Part shown: piece after piece, positions 27,304 to 37,276 of the stretch | How the letters are laid out: each line of letters opens with the position of its first letter | Numbering within the stretch: position 1 is the first letter of the stretch | NCBI RefSeq assembly: GCF_013620795.1 | Contig: NZ_LGLW01000001.1 | Coordinates: 1-64,000 of the forward strand | DNA: 64,000 nt | Direction of reading: 5' to 3' | DNA from: Pseudomonas sp. Q2-TVG4-2 | Lineage (GTDB): Bacteria; Pseudomonadota; Gammaproteobacteria; Pseudomonadales; Pseudomonadaceae | Program-made: the position numbers and the translations under genes | Notes under the pieces: model-generated | The model's database searches: none | What the model saw: only the letters and a program-made list of their open reading frames with translations | What the model was told of the DNA's origin: nothing

Positions 27304-27431
27304 GCAGCCTCCAAATGTCCGGCGGGCCTGGCCAGGCCCGCGAATTGAGGTGGCGTTCGGGTCAGCCCACTGCAGCGTGGCGAGGCCGTGCTGATTGCAG
27401 CGGCGCGCCGCCAGCGGGTTGCATGGACCGC

Positions 27432-27455
27432 GCAGCCGTTGCCGGAAACGGCTGC
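27432..27455. repeat. Perfect 9-bp inverted repeat between divergent genes
   Basis: GCAGCCGTT (27432-27440) and AACGGCTGC (27447-27455) flank a six-base loop in the 312-base divergent gap. Because both neighbours point away from it, it is not a terminator; it could be an operator or a REP-like element. A TATAAA sequence follows at 27464-27469. Confidence 0.4.
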
Positions 27456-27615
27456 CAGACAAATATAAAGAAGGGACTGCCGACCCGACGTGGCATTCCC
27501 GCGATTGGACGGGCGGTCACGTATACGCCCATCGGCTATACAGAAGTCGCGTGGAACAGCACCCCGGCATGCCCGGTCTGCTGATTACCAGCCGCGTTAC
27601 TGTGGAAGGACCGCC

Positions 27616-28977
27616 ATGGCCGCATCGGCCCGAGAGCGTTTGCAACAGTTCGCCCGCCAGCAGGCCATCGCCCCTCGCGAGGACATCACCGCCGCGTTGC
27701 GCGAAGCCGCCGAGCCGCTGCCCGAGGTCGACAGCGAGGCCTTCGGCGCGCTGTTCGACCGCTTCGGCCAGGCCCGTGTGGTGCTGATCGGTGAGGCCAG
27801 CCACGGCACCCATGAGTTCTACCGGGCGCGTGCGGCGATCACCCGGCGGCTGATAGAGCATCACGGCTTTACCATCGTCGCCGCTGAGGCCGACTGGCCG
27901 GACGCCGGTCAGATCGATCGCCGCGTGCGTGGCCTGGGTCCCTCAGCCTGGCGCGAACGGGCCTTCGAGCGTTTCCCGACCTGGATGTGGCGCAACGCCG
28001 AGGTCGCCGAGTTCGCCGAATGGCTGCATCGCTACAACCAGGCGCTGCCGATGGCCCGGCGCGTCGAATTTCGTGGGCTGGACGTCTACAGCCTGCGCCA
28101 TTCGATCGACGAAGTGCTGCGCTATCTCGAGGGCACCGATCCGCAGCTGGCCGACGAGGCCCGGGAACGCTACGCCTGTTTTTCGCCCTGGCAGGACGAG
28201 CCTGCGATGTACGGCCATCTGGTCGAACGCGACGGCAAAACCTCCTGCGAGGACGCCGTGACCAAGCAGCTCGAACAGCTGCTCGGGGAACGTCTGGCGC
28301 GCTTTGCCGAGGACGACGAAGCCTTCTTCAATGCATCGCAGAACGCGCGCGTCATCCGCAGCGCCGAGCAGTACTACCGCGCCATCTACCGTGGCCGTGC
28401 GGAATCCTGGAATCTGCGTGACCGGCATATGTTCAATACCCTGCAAGCGCTGTTCAAGCACCGCGGCCAAGCTGCAAAGACGGTGGTCTGGGCGCACAAC
28501 TCGCACATCGGCGATGCCCGCGCGACCGGGATGGGCTGGGGCGGTCGCTTCAATCTTGGCGAGCTGTGCCGGATAGGCTTCGGTAACGCGGCCGTGCTGC
28601 TCGGCATGGGCACCGACCGCGGCCAGGTCGCCGCCGCTGACCACTGGAACGGCGAAATGCACGTCAAGGATGTGCTGCCTTCGCGCGCCGACAGCTGGGA
28701 GGGGCAGTTTCTGCGTGCGGGCATCCCGGCCTCACTGACCGACTGGCGCGGGCCAAAGCGACAGGCGCTGCGTGAGCTGCTCGCCGAACCCCTGCTAGCG
28801 CGCGCCATAGGGGTGATCTACCGGCCGCAGACAGAGCGCCAGAGTCATTACTCGCAGGCAGTTCTCTCTGAGCAGTTCGACGCCTACCTGTGGTTCGAGC
28901 AGACCCGAGCCGTCACGCCCCTACCCGGCCGTCCCGCTATCGATGGCGAGGACGATACCTTTCCCTTTGGGGTTTGA
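27616..28977 (+). CDS. Erythromycin esterase-family protein
   Basis: A 453-residue protein of the erythromycin esterase (EreA/succinoglycan biosynthesis-like) fold. The family signature LIGEASHGTHEFYRAR includes the catalytic His. Further blocks are AAEADWPDA and VVWAHNSHIGDAR. Most members are uncharacterised hydrolases and do not confer macrolide resistance, so the family name should not be read as a resistance call. The start at 27616 follows a GGAAGGA ribosome binding site. An earlier in-frame ATG at 27490 has no family resemblance. It is convergent with the EEP-family gene. Confidence 0.85.
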   Translation: MAASARERLQQFARQQAIAPREDITAALREAAEPLPEVDSEAFGALFDRFGQARVVLIGEASHGTHEFYRARAAITRRLIEHHGFTIVAAEADWPDAGQIDRRVRGLGPSAWRERAFERFPTWMWRNAEVAEFAEWLHRYNQALPMARRVEFRGLDVYSLRHSIDEVLRYLEGTDPQLADEARERYACFSPWQDEPAMYGHLVERDGKTSCEDAVTKQLEQLLGERLARFAEDDEAFFNASQNARVIRSAEQYYRAIYRGRAESWNLRDRHMFNTLQALFKHRGQAAKTVVWAHNSHIGDARATGMGWGGRFNLGELCRIGFGNAAVLLGMGTDRGQVAAADHWNGEMHVKDVLPSRADSWEGQFLRAGIPASLTDWRGPKRQALRELLAEPLLARAIGVIYRPQTERQSHYSQAVLSEQFDAYLWFEQTRAVTPLPGRPAIDGEDDTFPFGV

Positions 28978-29019
28978 CTGCCATACCCGCTGCAGGCCTG
29001 GCTGCGCTGACATAACCGC

Positions 29020-30099
29020 TCAGGGCCTCGGCACATCGGCCTGGCTGGCTGATTCTTGCTCGACTTTCTCCTGTGCACGAGCGCGATCATCGTCATCAAG
29101 CTCCAGGCTGTACTGCTCGCTCGCGTGTCGGCGGTCGTACTGCAATTCGATGAACATCGGAAAGTGATCCGAACCAATGCTTGGCAGGCGCTCGATGCGC
29201 GCCACACGAAAGTGGGCGCTATGGAAGAAGTGATCCAGCGGCCAGCGTAGAAAGCGATAATTCGCGTGGAACGTGTTGAACATGCCGCGACCGATGCGCG
29301 GATCGAGCAGGCCGCTGATCTTGCGAAACAATCGGGTGGTCGGCGACCAGGCAACATCGTTGAGATCGCCAGTGACGATAACCGGGCCCTCGGCCTGCTT
29401 GACGCTACGCCCAACAATCAGCAGCTCGACGTCGCGCTCGGTGGATTCGTCATTTTCCGTCGGACTCGGCGGCGCCGGGTGAAGAAAATGCATGCGCACC
29501 GACAATTCCTCATCGACCCGCAACCGGGCGTGCATCGACGGGATATTGTCCTGCACCAGAAAGCTCAACCGTTGATGCTCCAGTGGCAGCCGCGAGAACA
29601 CGTGCATGCCGTAGAGGTTGTCGAGCGGGCATCGGATGCAGTGTGGGTACTGGGTGCTGAGCACCTGCAGTTGCTCGTCCCACCACTGGTCGGTCTCGAG
29701 CGTCACCAGCACGTCCGGACGGTACTGGCGGACCAGCTCGATAAGGCGATCGGCATGGCGGTTCGGCGTCAGCACATTGGAGGAAAGAATGCGGATCCGC
29801 GGCCCATCACCGTTCGGGTCGGCCCAATCGGCCTCGCAGCGCGCCAGACGCGTGTAGGGCCGGATCCACCACCACTGGTAAGCCAGGCAGCCAAGCGTTA
29901 ACGGCGGCAGCAACAGGTTCCAACAGTTCGAAAAATCCAGCAGCAGGATCTGGACCAGCAGCAGGATCAGCAACAGCGCGCCCACCTGCAGCTTGGGAAA
30001 GTCCCAGCCACGCACCCACCAGCTCGGGTGGCTCCAGTATTGGATGAGCGTGATCGCGACAAGTACCGCAGTCACCCCAATAAGGATGCCTTCGGTCAT
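29020..30099 (-). CDS. Endonuclease/exonuclease/phosphatase-family membrane protein
   Basis: A 359-residue protein with two or three N-terminal transmembrane helices (residues 5-75) and a C-terminal EEP domain. EEP motifs present are ILSSNVL, VTLETD, VTGDLNDVAWSP and the terminal GSDHFPM. The catalytic domain is probably periplasmic. The family includes nucleases and phosphodiesterases of lipids and sugars; this one is unassigned. The ATG at 30099 has a GGAAG site; the frame continues upstream without similarity. The 450-base gap to the next gene contains a GCAGGC/GCCTGC hairpin at 30448-30463 and nothing else clear. Confidence 0.8.
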   Translation of the reverse strand: MTEGILIGVTAVLVAITLIQYWSHPSWWVRGWDFPKLQVGALLLILLLVQILLLDFSNCWNLLLPPLTLGCLAYQWWWIRPYTRLARCEADWADPNGDGPRIRILSSNVLTPNRHADRLIELVRQYRPDVLVTLETDQWWDEQLQVLSTQYPHCIRCPLDNLYGMHVFSRLPLEHQRLSFLVQDNIPSMHARLRVDEELSVRMHFLHPAPPSPTENDESTERDVELLIVGRSVKQAEGPVIVTGDLNDVAWSPTTRLFRKISGLLDPRIGRGMFNTFHANYRFLRWPLDHFFHSAHFRVARIERLPSIGSDHFPMFIELQYDRRHASEQYSLELDDDDRARAQEKVEQESASQADVPRP

Positions 30100-30551
30100 G
30101 GTGCTTCCTTCACATATTCGGTCGAATCCATAGCTAGTTCGGATCGAACCGCAGGCCGATTGTTCCACCGCGCTGGCAGCGGCCGGCTGATTCACCCATC
30201 GCCTTAAGCAGACGGAGCATCCCGCATCGGCGTTCTCCCTCGTCGGGGCAATGGCAAATCGAGGGAAAACGCGGGCATCAGCAATCCTTGAGTCATGCAG
30301 ACCCAGCAGGGCGAAGGCAGCGACAGGACGCGAAGCGTTCAGGGCGCCCGATCGAAAAAGGTACCCAGTCCGCACCGCTGCGCCTGGTGACGGTGTAGCC
30401 CTTCCCTGCCGGTGAGTGCGCCACCGGTTAGGAGTGCTCGCAGCGGTGCAGGCAAAAGCCTGCCCTCGGCCGACCCTCCCGCCTAATGGTCGGAACCCGG
30501 CCGAGCAGGGTCGTTCTACTGCAGACGGATTCAGCCAATGAGGACCTACCC

Positions 30552-32027
30552 ATGCCCGCGCTCTCCGCCACCCCCGATTGCTGCTGGAACGCTAATGCGC
30601 AACGCAGCGACTTTCCCCGGCTGACCGGGCACGCCGAATGCGACGTCGTAGTGGTCGGCGCCGGCATCGTCGGGCTGAGCGCCGCCATGGCTCTGTGCGA
30701 AGCCGGCAAATCCGTCATGGTGCTGGAGGCACGCGAAATAGGCAGGCAGGTCACCGGGCGTTCTACGGCAAAAATCACGACCCAGCATGCACTCATCTAC
30801 CGGCACCTGATAGACACGTTCGGCCAGGAGCTGGCGCAATGCTATGCCGATGCCAATCGTGAAGCCGTGCAGCGGATTCGTGATTGGGTCGAAACCCACC
30901 AGATCGATTGCGACTATCAGCGTAAGTCCGCTTTTGCCTACGCCTGCTCTACCCAATGGCGGGCGGCCATCGAGCAGGAAGCCGAGGCAGCACGCTGTCT
31001 GGGCTTCGCCGCGCGGGTACTGGAGCATGCGCCGCTACCCTTCGAGACCGCCTGCGCCTTGGAATTTCCGGACCAGGCGCAATTCAACCCGACCAGCTAC
31101 CTGGTGGGGCTGGCCGGGGCGGTACAGGCGCGCGGTGGACGCATCCACCAGCAGACCCGCGCGCAGAGCTTCGAGCACAATGATCGCTGGCAGGTCGGCT
31201 TCGAGGGTGGAAGCGTCGATGCCGACCATGTGATTCTTGCCACGCACATGCCGGTCCAGACGCCGGTCGATCTCGTCAGCCCTACCCAGCCGCGCTGCCA
31301 CGTAGCGATGGCGTTCCGCCCGCAAGAGAACGCGCACCTTGAGGGGATGTTCATCGGGGTCGAAGAGCCCACCCATTCGATACGTATGGGTCGCGATGTT
31401 GAAGGCCCGCTGCTGGTTGTGCTCGGCCCGCGTTTCAACACCGGCCAGGACGGCGACGTAGCGCGACGCTTCGTTGATTTGGAACAGTGGGCCCAGAGCA
31501 ATCTGCCGGTCGGCAAAGCGGTGTGGCGCTGGTGCAACGAGGATTACGACACCGCTGATCGCATGGCCTACGTCGGCGAGCCGGATCCGGAGCAAACACC
31601 CGGACTCTTCGTCGCCACCGGCTTCAACGCCTGGGGGATCAGCAACGGCACCGCCGCCGGATTGGGCATCGCTCGCCAGATTATTACCGGTCGCCGGCCA
31701 TGGAAGGACCTCTTCGACCCCAAACGACCGGCCCCAGACGACTACAACCAGAGCGGAGACAGTCAGTCCCTGGTAGAAGGAATGGAAACCATCGGTCGTG
31801 GCGAGGGCGGCGTTATCACCCGTGGCGATGAGAAAATCGCGGTCTGGCGAGACGACTCCGGCATGCTGCACGGTGTCGCCGCGGCCTGCACACACATGGG
31901 CTGCGCCGTGACCTGGAACAACGCCGACCGCACCTGGGACTGCCCGTGCCACGGTTCGATATTCGAGGCTAATGGCGACGTCATCCATGGCCCGGCTCAT
32001 CAGCCGCTGGCAGCCAAGCCGCTTTGA
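30552..32027 (+). CDS. FAD-dependent oxidoreductase with C-terminal Rieske domain
   Basis: A 491-residue two-domain protein. Residues 30-390 are a DAO-family flavoprotein beginning VVVVGAGIVGLSAA, with the STAKITTQH segment typical of the Rieske-fused group. The C-terminal 100 residues are a Rieske 2Fe-2S domain with CTHMGC and CPCHGS ligands. Members oxidise amines or act as electron-transfer enzymes; the substrate is unknown. A GAGG ribosome binding site precedes the ATG at 30552. Confidence 0.87.
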   Translation: MPALSATPDCCWNANAQRSDFPRLTGHAECDVVVVGAGIVGLSAAMALCEAGKSVMVLEAREIGRQVTGRSTAKITTQHALIYRHLIDTFGQELAQCYADANREAVQRIRDWVETHQIDCDYQRKSAFAYACSTQWRAAIEQEAEAARCLGFAARVLEHAPLPFETACALEFPDQAQFNPTSYLVGLAGAVQARGGRIHQQTRAQSFEHNDRWQVGFEGGSVDADHVILATHMPVQTPVDLVSPTQPRCHVAMAFRPQENAHLEGMFIGVEEPTHSIRMGRDVEGPLLVVLGPRFNTGQDGDVARRFVDLEQWAQSNLPVGKAVWRWCNEDYDTADRMAYVGEPDPEQTPGLFVATGFNAWGISNGTAAGLGIARQIITGRRPWKDLFDPKRPAPDDYNQSGDSQSLVEGMETIGRGEGGVITRGDEKIAVWRDDSGMLHGVAAACTHMGCAVTWNNADRTWDCPCHGSIFEANGDVIHGPAHQPLAAKPL

Positions 32028-32343
32028 TCGCTGATAGCCCATTCGGATCAGTGGCTATCGCCCAGGGCTCCTCCAGCTTTCGCCGACGCTACGGCAGTTT
32101 GGCAGCCGCAACGCCGATTGCAACGTTCGCATCGACATGCCAACTGGCGGTCGTGAAGCCTCGCTGCACGTGCGTTTTCGCGGTTTGCGACGGCGTAAAT
32201 CGCCTTCAATGATCTCAATGCCGCGATGGACATCGAAGCGAACCGGCAACCAACGCAGAAACCATCGACGCCATAAGCAACACCGTTACGATGCCCTGTA
32301 GTTATTAAACGTCCATTCAATAGTGTTTATTCAAAGGAAGCAC

Positions 32344-32368
32344 ATTTAGCCTTTGAGCTTGGCTAAAT
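32344..32368. repeat. 8-bp inverted repeat, AT-rich upstream region
   Basis: ATTTAGCC (32344-32351) pairs with GGCTAAAT (32361-32368) around a nine-base loop, inside a 440-base gap that becomes distinctly AT-rich toward the next gene. It may be a terminator or an operator for the following two genes. Nothing else is recognised in 32028-32471. Confidence 0.4.
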
Positions 32369-32471
32369 AAAACAAGCATAGCCTATAGCTCAACCGAGAC
32401 GGCAAGTGAACTTATGCTTCGCTTGCTCTCTCTACAGATTATCGTCTTTAAACGATCATCAGGGGTCTCGG

Positions 32472-32981
32472 ATGTCTTCTAAAACAGATGAACTCAGCAG
32501 CCGAAACTACCCCATTCAGGAAGACATGGTGCTGCAGTCAAGGATATGGAAAACAGAGCGGATCGGTTGGGCTATATTGATCGGAATGATACTAGTCACC
32601 TTTACGGGTTTATTCAGCACCGGACCATTAAGCACAGTCGTCGCGCAAACTGCGGCAGGAGATATGCAGGTTCAATACCAGCGTTTTGAACGGCACGGTG
32701 CATCCACGGAAATAAAGATCAATGCCCGGGCCGGTCAGGACGGGCAAGTCTGGCTGACGCTAGATGGCGACATACTTGAAAGTTTCATGGTTGAAAACAT
32801 ACAACCCGAACCGGTCAGCTCAGAAAGCTTCGGTCGCGGGCTCCGACTGAGATTCCAACCAGACCCTGAGGGCCGGGCCACGGCTTATTTCAGTTTGCGG
32901 CCGAGCGGACTGGGTTTAACCAAAAGCGTGGCACACGCGAATGGTCAGCATATTGAATTAACTCAGTTCATCTACCCATAA
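32472..32981 (+). CDS. Single-pass membrane protein of unknown function
   Basis: A 169-residue protein not recognised. It has a cytoplasmic N-terminus of about 30 residues, one hydrophobic helix (about residues 32-52) and a soluble beta-rich C-terminal part that would lie in the periplasm. The base composition and codon use are more AT-rich than the neighbours. It ends ten bases before the DUF421 gene, so the two probably form an operon, and a joint membrane function is likely. The ATG at 32472 was preferred over an upstream in-frame ATG, which would add residues without a recognisable signal. Confidence 0.6.
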   Translation: MSSKTDELSSRNYPIQEDMVLQSRIWKTERIGWAILIGMILVTFTGLFSTGPLSTVVAQTAAGDMQVQYQRFERHGASTEIKINARAGQDGQVWLTLDGDILESFMVENIQPEPVSSESFGRGLRLRFQPDPEGRATAYFSLRPSGLGLTKSVAHANGQHIELTQFIYP

Positions 32982-32991
32982 AGGTGCAGCC

Positions 32992-33435
32992 ATGGACTCC
33001 GTACTCCGCGCCGCCGCAATTTATCTTATAGTTCTGATTGTTTTTCGGATAGCGGGTAGAAGAACGCTCTCGGACCTGACTACCTTTGATTTTGTACTTC
33101 TTCTTATCATTGGTGAAGCAACACAACAGGCGCTGCTAGGTGATGATTTCTCGGTCATTAATGCAGCCCTCGTTATCGTATCGCTGGTAGGGTTTGACAT
33201 CGCATTGTCTTTAACTAAACAAAAGTCACTATGGTTCGCCAAAATCCTTGATGGCGAGCCGATTATAATTGTCGAACATGGCCAATTGCTGGGTCATAGA
33301 GCAAAAAAAGCCCGTATCGATGAAAGCGATATTCTAGAAGCTGCCCGGCATTCGCAGGGCCTGGAGCGGCTTGACCAAATCAAGTTCGCCATTCTTGAAA
33401 AAGACGGGAAGATTTCAGTCATTCCAAATGGGTGA
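32992..33435 (+). CDS. DUF421 (YetF-type) membrane protein
   Basis: A 147-residue protein with two or three N-terminal helices containing [21 protein letters not shown], the signature of DUF421, and a small soluble domain starting near [10 protein letters not shown]. YetF-like proteins have been linked to envelope and phospholipid stress in Bacillus, but pseudomonad copies are uncharacterised. An AAGGTG ribosome binding site is present. Like the gene before it, it is AT-richer than the surroundings, which suggests acquisition as a pair. Confidence 0.8.
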   Translation: MDSVLRAAAIYLIVLIVFRIAGRRTLSDLTTFDFVLLLIIGEATQQALLGDDFSVINAALVIVSLVGFDIALSLTKQKSLWFAKILDGEPIIIVEHGQLLGHRAKKARIDESDILEAARHSQGLERLDQIKFAILEKDGKISVIPNG

Positions 33436-33621
33436 TTCCTTTCTGGGGCACCCAGGTCCAAATCCCGTATTAGCCAGCCCCGACCACCAATTGCAATTGC
33501 GCCTTCAGCTCTAACATTGCCGCCGCCGCTTTGCTTTCGCGTAATCCAGATCATCCGAACGAACAACCGGTGTAGAAGATATCTACGACGTTTAGGTGCG
33601 CTTCTCCGGCAAGACGCTCAA

Positions 33622-34518
33622 TTACTGCGCCTCGGATTTGATGAAATCGACGAAGGCCCTGAGCGGTGATGGCATATGGCGGCGCCCGTGGTAGTACAAA
33701 TAGGGCCCGTCGAAGGATTGCCACCACTGTTGGAGGATAGGAATCAAGCGACCGTCCTCGAGCGGCTCGCGGAGAAAGTCCTCGAATACATAGACGATGC
33801 CAAGCCCCTTGATGGCGGAGCTGATCCTAAGGTCATGTGAGGACGTCACTAGCTGTCCCCGCGGTGGAACCCGCAGGATTCGACCGTCTTTCTCGAATTC
33901 GAAGACCCCTATCTTGCCGTTCTCGAAACGATGACCGATCAGCTGGTGGTCGGTCAGCTGCGCGGGGTGCTGGGGCGTACCGCGAGCCTTCAAGTAAATT
34001 GGCGCAGCCGCAGCCACGAAGCGCTGTCGCCTTGGCCCGATGGGAACGGCAATCATGTCCTTGGCCAGACTTTCCTCGTAACGCACGCCCGCGTCATAAC
34101 CGGCTCCGATGACATCAATGAAAGTGTTCTCCATGACCACCTCGACGTTGACGCCAGGATAGAGCGTGAGGAAGCGGCTCAGCAGATCCGGTAGAACGTA
34201 GCGTGCCACCGGTACGGGCACGTTCAGCTTCAACGTACCAACCGGCCGTTGGGCTTCATCATCCAGATCGTTGAACGCGGCACTGATTTCCTCGAGCGCC
34301 GGGCGCAAACGTTCGAGCAAACGCGTCCCAGCACTCGTTGGCGTGACGCTGCGGGTGGTGCGATTGAGCAGGCGCAAGCCCACATCGCGTTCCAGGCGGC
34401 GCATGCAATCGCTCAGCGAAGACGCCGACATGCCGCGTTTCTGCGCAGCGGAACGAAAGCCTCCCGCCTCGACCACCGCGGCGAAGAGCGCGACATCACT
34501 TAAATTGGGTTGGCGCAT
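33622..34518 (-). CDS. LysR-family transcriptional regulator
   Basis: A 298-residue regulator with an N-terminal winged helix (DVALFAAVVEAGGFRSAAQ, then SSLSDCMRRLERDVGLRLLNRTTRS) and a substrate-binding domain of the DmlR/CrgA kind. It is divergent from the SDR gene at 34683, the usual arrangement for a LysR regulator and its target. Two adjacent palindromes lie between them. The ATG at 34518 has an AAGAGGAAA ribosome binding site. Confidence 0.88.
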   Translation of the reverse strand: MRQPNLSDVALFAAVVEAGGFRSAAQKRGMSASSLSDCMRRLERDVGLRLLNRTTRSVTPTSAGTRLLERLRPALEEISAAFNDLDDEAQRPVGTLKLNVPVPVARYVLPDLLSRFLTLYPGVNVEVVMENTFIDVIGAGYDAGVRYEESLAKDMIAVPIGPRRQRFVAAAAPIYLKARGTPQHPAQLTDHQLIGHRFENGKIGVFEFEKDGRILRVPPRGQLVTSSHDLRISSAIKGLGIVYVFEDFLREPLEDGRLIPILQQWWQSFDGPYLYYHGRRHMPSPLRAFVDFIKSEAQ

Positions 34519-34529
34519 CGGGTTTCCTC

Positions 34530-34564
34530 TTGGGCACGCCCAAACTGTACGACTCGCCGTACAG
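34530..34564. promoter_or_regulatory. Two tandem palindromes, probable LysR operator region
   Basis: TTGGGC-AC-GCCCAA (34530-34543) is followed after one base by CTGTACG-N6-CGTACAG (34545-34564). Both are perfect. The second contains a T-N11-A spacing, as expected of LysR boxes. They lie 12-46 bases upstream of the LysR start codon, in the divergent region shared with the SDR gene. Confidence 0.6.
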
Positions 34565-34682
34565 CCCGTCCACATGTACCCCGATTATCATGCCGCTATC
34601 GGACGGTGATACTCCTCGCGTCGACCACTCGCTCAGCCAGAGCCATGGTCATTCCCGTTGAACGACGAATGAGGAAGCAATC

Positions 34683-35738
34683 ATGTGGAGCAGAACAACC
34701 AAGCCGGAACCGAGTGATATCGACCACGCCCGCCGCCTTATTAAAATAACCCGGACCCTGTTCGCCGGTGTTGCGCTGGCAGTCGCTATCACAACCGAAG
34801 CCGCCAACCGCGTGCCGCCGAAGCCGGACTGGACGGTCAATGACATGCCATCGCAGGAAGGCCGTATCGTCCTGATTACCGGCGGCACCAGCGGCATGGG
34901 TTACGAAGACGCCCTCGCCCTCTCCCGCGCCGGTGCGGAGGTCATCATCGCGGCCCGCAACGCCGAGCGAGGACAGCAGACGATCGAGCGGATACGCCAA
35001 CTAGTACCGGATGCGAACGTGCAATTCGAAGCGGTGGATCTGGCCAACCTGACCTCGGTACGCAACCTGGCTACGCGCCTCAACGAGCGCCTGGCGCGAC
35101 TCGATGTGCTGATCAACAACGCGGCCATCATGGCGCCGCCGCAACGCAGCACCTCCGCCGATGGCTTCGAGTTGCAGCTGGCGACCAACTATCTCGGGCC
35201 CTTCGCGCTGACCGGCCTGCTGATGCCGCTGCTACGCGAGAGCGACGATGGTCGCGTAGTAAGCCTGTCGAGCATCGCTGCCAGCCGCGGCAAGATAAAC
35301 TTCACCGACCTGCAGGCCGAACGGGAATACAACCCCTACGCCACTTATGCACAATCCAAGCTGGCCGTACTTAACTGGGCATTCGAGCTGCAACGGCGCA
35401 GCGATGCGTCTGGCTGGGGCGTCCGCAGTATCGCGGCGCACCCGGGCGTTGCCGTTACCGAACTGGTCGAACGGGGCCCGGGGCTGGACAGCCAGTTTGG
35501 CGTGAAGTGGGCACAAGATCGGGACGAGTACCACTCCGCCGCGCAAGGTGCACTCTCCACGCTGTATGCCGCGACCGCGCCGGAGGCGGTGGGTGGCGCC
35601 TATTACGGACCAATCGGCGAGGAAGAGAAGCGCGGCCCGCTGGGCATTGCCCAAACGCCTGAGGCCGCCACGACGCGTGCAGACGCCGGCGAGCTATGGC
35701 AACTGTCGGAACGCCTCACTGGCGTGGCCTACCCCTGA
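34683..35738 (+). CDS. SDR-family oxidoreductase with N-terminal membrane segment
   Basis: A 351-residue short-chain dehydrogenase. Residues 20-42 form a hydrophobic segment (probable anchor or signal). The Rossmann part follows: TGGTSGMGYEDA, NNAAIM, Ser in SLSSIA and YAQSK. It resembles the retinol-dehydrogenase/WWOX-like extended family that reduces bulky hydrophobic carbonyls. It is divergent from the LysR gene and is its likely target. Substrate unknown. Confidence 0.83.
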   Translation: MWSRTTKPEPSDIDHARRLIKITRTLFAGVALAVAITTEAANRVPPKPDWTVNDMPSQEGRIVLITGGTSGMGYEDALALSRAGAEVIIAARNAERGQQTIERIRQLVPDANVQFEAVDLANLTSVRNLATRLNERLARLDVLINNAAIMAPPQRSTSADGFELQLATNYLGPFALTGLLMPLLRESDDGRVVSLSSIAASRGKINFTDLQAEREYNPYATYAQSKLAVLNWAFELQRRSDASGWGVRSIAAHPGVAVTELVERGPGLDSQFGVKWAQDRDEYHSAAQGALSTLYAATAPEAVGGAYYGPIGEEEKRGPLGIAQTPEAATTRADAGELWQLSERLTGVAYP

Positions 35739-35796
35739 ACACGCGCACGAATCGTTTTCCCCGTCCCGCCGCCCTTCGCCTTGCAGGAGCAGCTCC

Positions 35797-37098
35797 ATGA
35801 GCACGGTATCCGTTTCACATCGCCTAAGCGTCGCAATCAATGCCGAAGACCATGAACTGCACGCTGCACTGTCTGGTTTTCTATTATTTTTCTGCCTGTT
35901 CGCTGGGTACTTCATGCTGCGCCCCATCCGTGAGTCGATGGGCGTCGCGGCGGGCGTTGACAACCTGCAATGGCTGTTCACCGCCACCTTTGTCGCCATG
36001 CTCATCGCGGTACCGCTGTTCGCCTGGCTCAGTTCTCGAGTGCCGCGCCTGCATTTCATCGACTGGGTGTTCGGTTTCTTCTGCGTGAACCTGCTGGTAT
36101 TCAGCGTTCTGTTCCAGCATCACGGGGACAACCCCTGGATGGCCCGGGTCTTCTTTGTCTGGATATCGGTCTACAACCTGTTCGTCGTGTCAGTCGCTTG
36201 GAGCCTCATGGCGGACGTGTTCGATGCGCGCCAGGCCAAACGCCTGTTCGCCTTCATCGCCGCCGGGGCAAGCGTTGGCGGGCTGGTGGGACCGGCGCTC
36301 AGCGCTCTCTTGGTTGGCAGCCTGGGCGAAGCGGGCCTCATGCTGCTCGCCAGCCTGCTACTCGGCGCAGCGCTCGCACTCAAATTTTTATTGATGCGCT
36401 GGCGTGAGGTAGGCGGAGCCGGTCGCCCTGATGCGGCGCCAGCCGAAAGCACGCGCAAGCCGCTACCCGGCAACCCTTTTAGCGGCATGACGCGGATTTT
36501 GCAGTCACCCTATCTGATGGGTATCGCCGGTTTCGTCGTACTGCTGGCGACCGCCAATACGTTCCTCTATTTCGAGCAAGCGCGCCTGGTGGCCGAGCTG
36601 TTTCCGGACCGCAACGCACAGATCCGCGTGTTCGGCACCATAGATCTGATCGTCCAGGCCGGCGCCTTGCTGTCGCAAGTATTCATCGCGGGGCGCGTCG
36701 CGCAGAAGCTGGGCGTGCGCATGCTGCTGATGATCGTGCCCTTGATCGTGAGCATCGGTTTTCTCGGACTTGCCCTGGCGCCAAGCTTCGCCATGCTCGC
36801 AGCCTTGATGATCGTGCGACGTATCGGTGAGTACGCCTTCGTCAGACCGGGCCGGGAAATGCTCTTCGCGCCGCTCGATGCCGAAAGCAAGTACAAGGCC
36901 AAGAACTTCATCGATACCGTCGTCTATCGCGCCGGCGATGCAATGAGCGGCTGGGGCAAGAGCGCGCTGGACATGCTGGGCCAGGGCACGGGACTCGTGG
37001 CGGTGGTCGGCGCCATCTGCGCCATGCTGTGGGGTTATCTCGGGTGGCGTCTCGGCAATCAGGCAGACAAGCAGGCGCAGCCAATGACTGTCGATTGA
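35797..37098 (+). CDS. Major-facilitator-type carrier (NTP/NDP-exchanger-like)
   Basis: A 433-residue membrane protein with about twelve helices. The early FAGYFMLRPIRESMG segment and the overall spacing are those of the MFS group related to ATP/ADP antiporters (Npt1/Npt2-like), which is common in free-living proteobacteria with unknown cargo. An AGGAG-type site precedes the ATG at 35797. It follows the SDR gene by 58 bases, possibly in one transcript. Confidence 0.75.
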   Translation: MSTVSVSHRLSVAINAEDHELHAALSGFLLFFCLFAGYFMLRPIRESMGVAAGVDNLQWLFTATFVAMLIAVPLFAWLSSRVPRLHFIDWVFGFFCVNLLVFSVLFQHHGDNPWMARVFFVWISVYNLFVVSVAWSLMADVFDARQAKRLFAFIAAGASVGGLVGPALSALLVGSLGEAGLMLLASLLLGAALALKFLLMRWREVGGAGRPDAAPAESTRKPLPGNPFSGMTRILQSPYLMGIAGFVVLLATANTFLYFEQARLVAELFPDRNAQIRVFGTIDLIVQAGALLSQVFIAGRVAQKLGVRMLLMIVPLIVSIGFLGLALAPSFAMLAALMIVRRIGEYAFVRPGREMLFAPLDAESKYKAKNFIDTVVYRAGDAMSGWGKSALDMLGQGTGLVAVVGAICAMLWGYLGWRLGNQADKQAQPMTVD

Positions 37099-37236
37099 TG
37101 CGTGGTTGTGCCAATGCCCATTCGATCGCTAAGTGTGGCGGGCTTGCAAAGCGGCAGGAGGGGGTGATCGGGATGACGCAGGCGCTGGGGAACTACCTGG
37201 CAGGCAAGAACACCGTAGAAGCCAGGCTAAAACGGC

Positions 37237-37271
37237 GCTGCGCCGGCGCTGCAAACGCAGGCCGGCGCAGC
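37237..37271 (-). terminator. Terminator downstream of cysK
   Basis: GCTGCGCCGGC (37237-37247) and GCCGGCGCAGC (37261-37271) form a perfect 11-bp stem around a 13-base loop. On the minus strand it is followed by CGTTTTAG, a short T-run. It begins six bases after the cysK stop and suits a rho-independent terminator for that gene. Confidence 0.75.
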
Positions 37272-37276
37272 GGGAA

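Noticed and set aside
27616..28977. Macrolide resistance by the erythromycin esterase-family protein
   Set aside because: Family membership alone does not indicate resistance; most members are hydrolases of unknown substrate.
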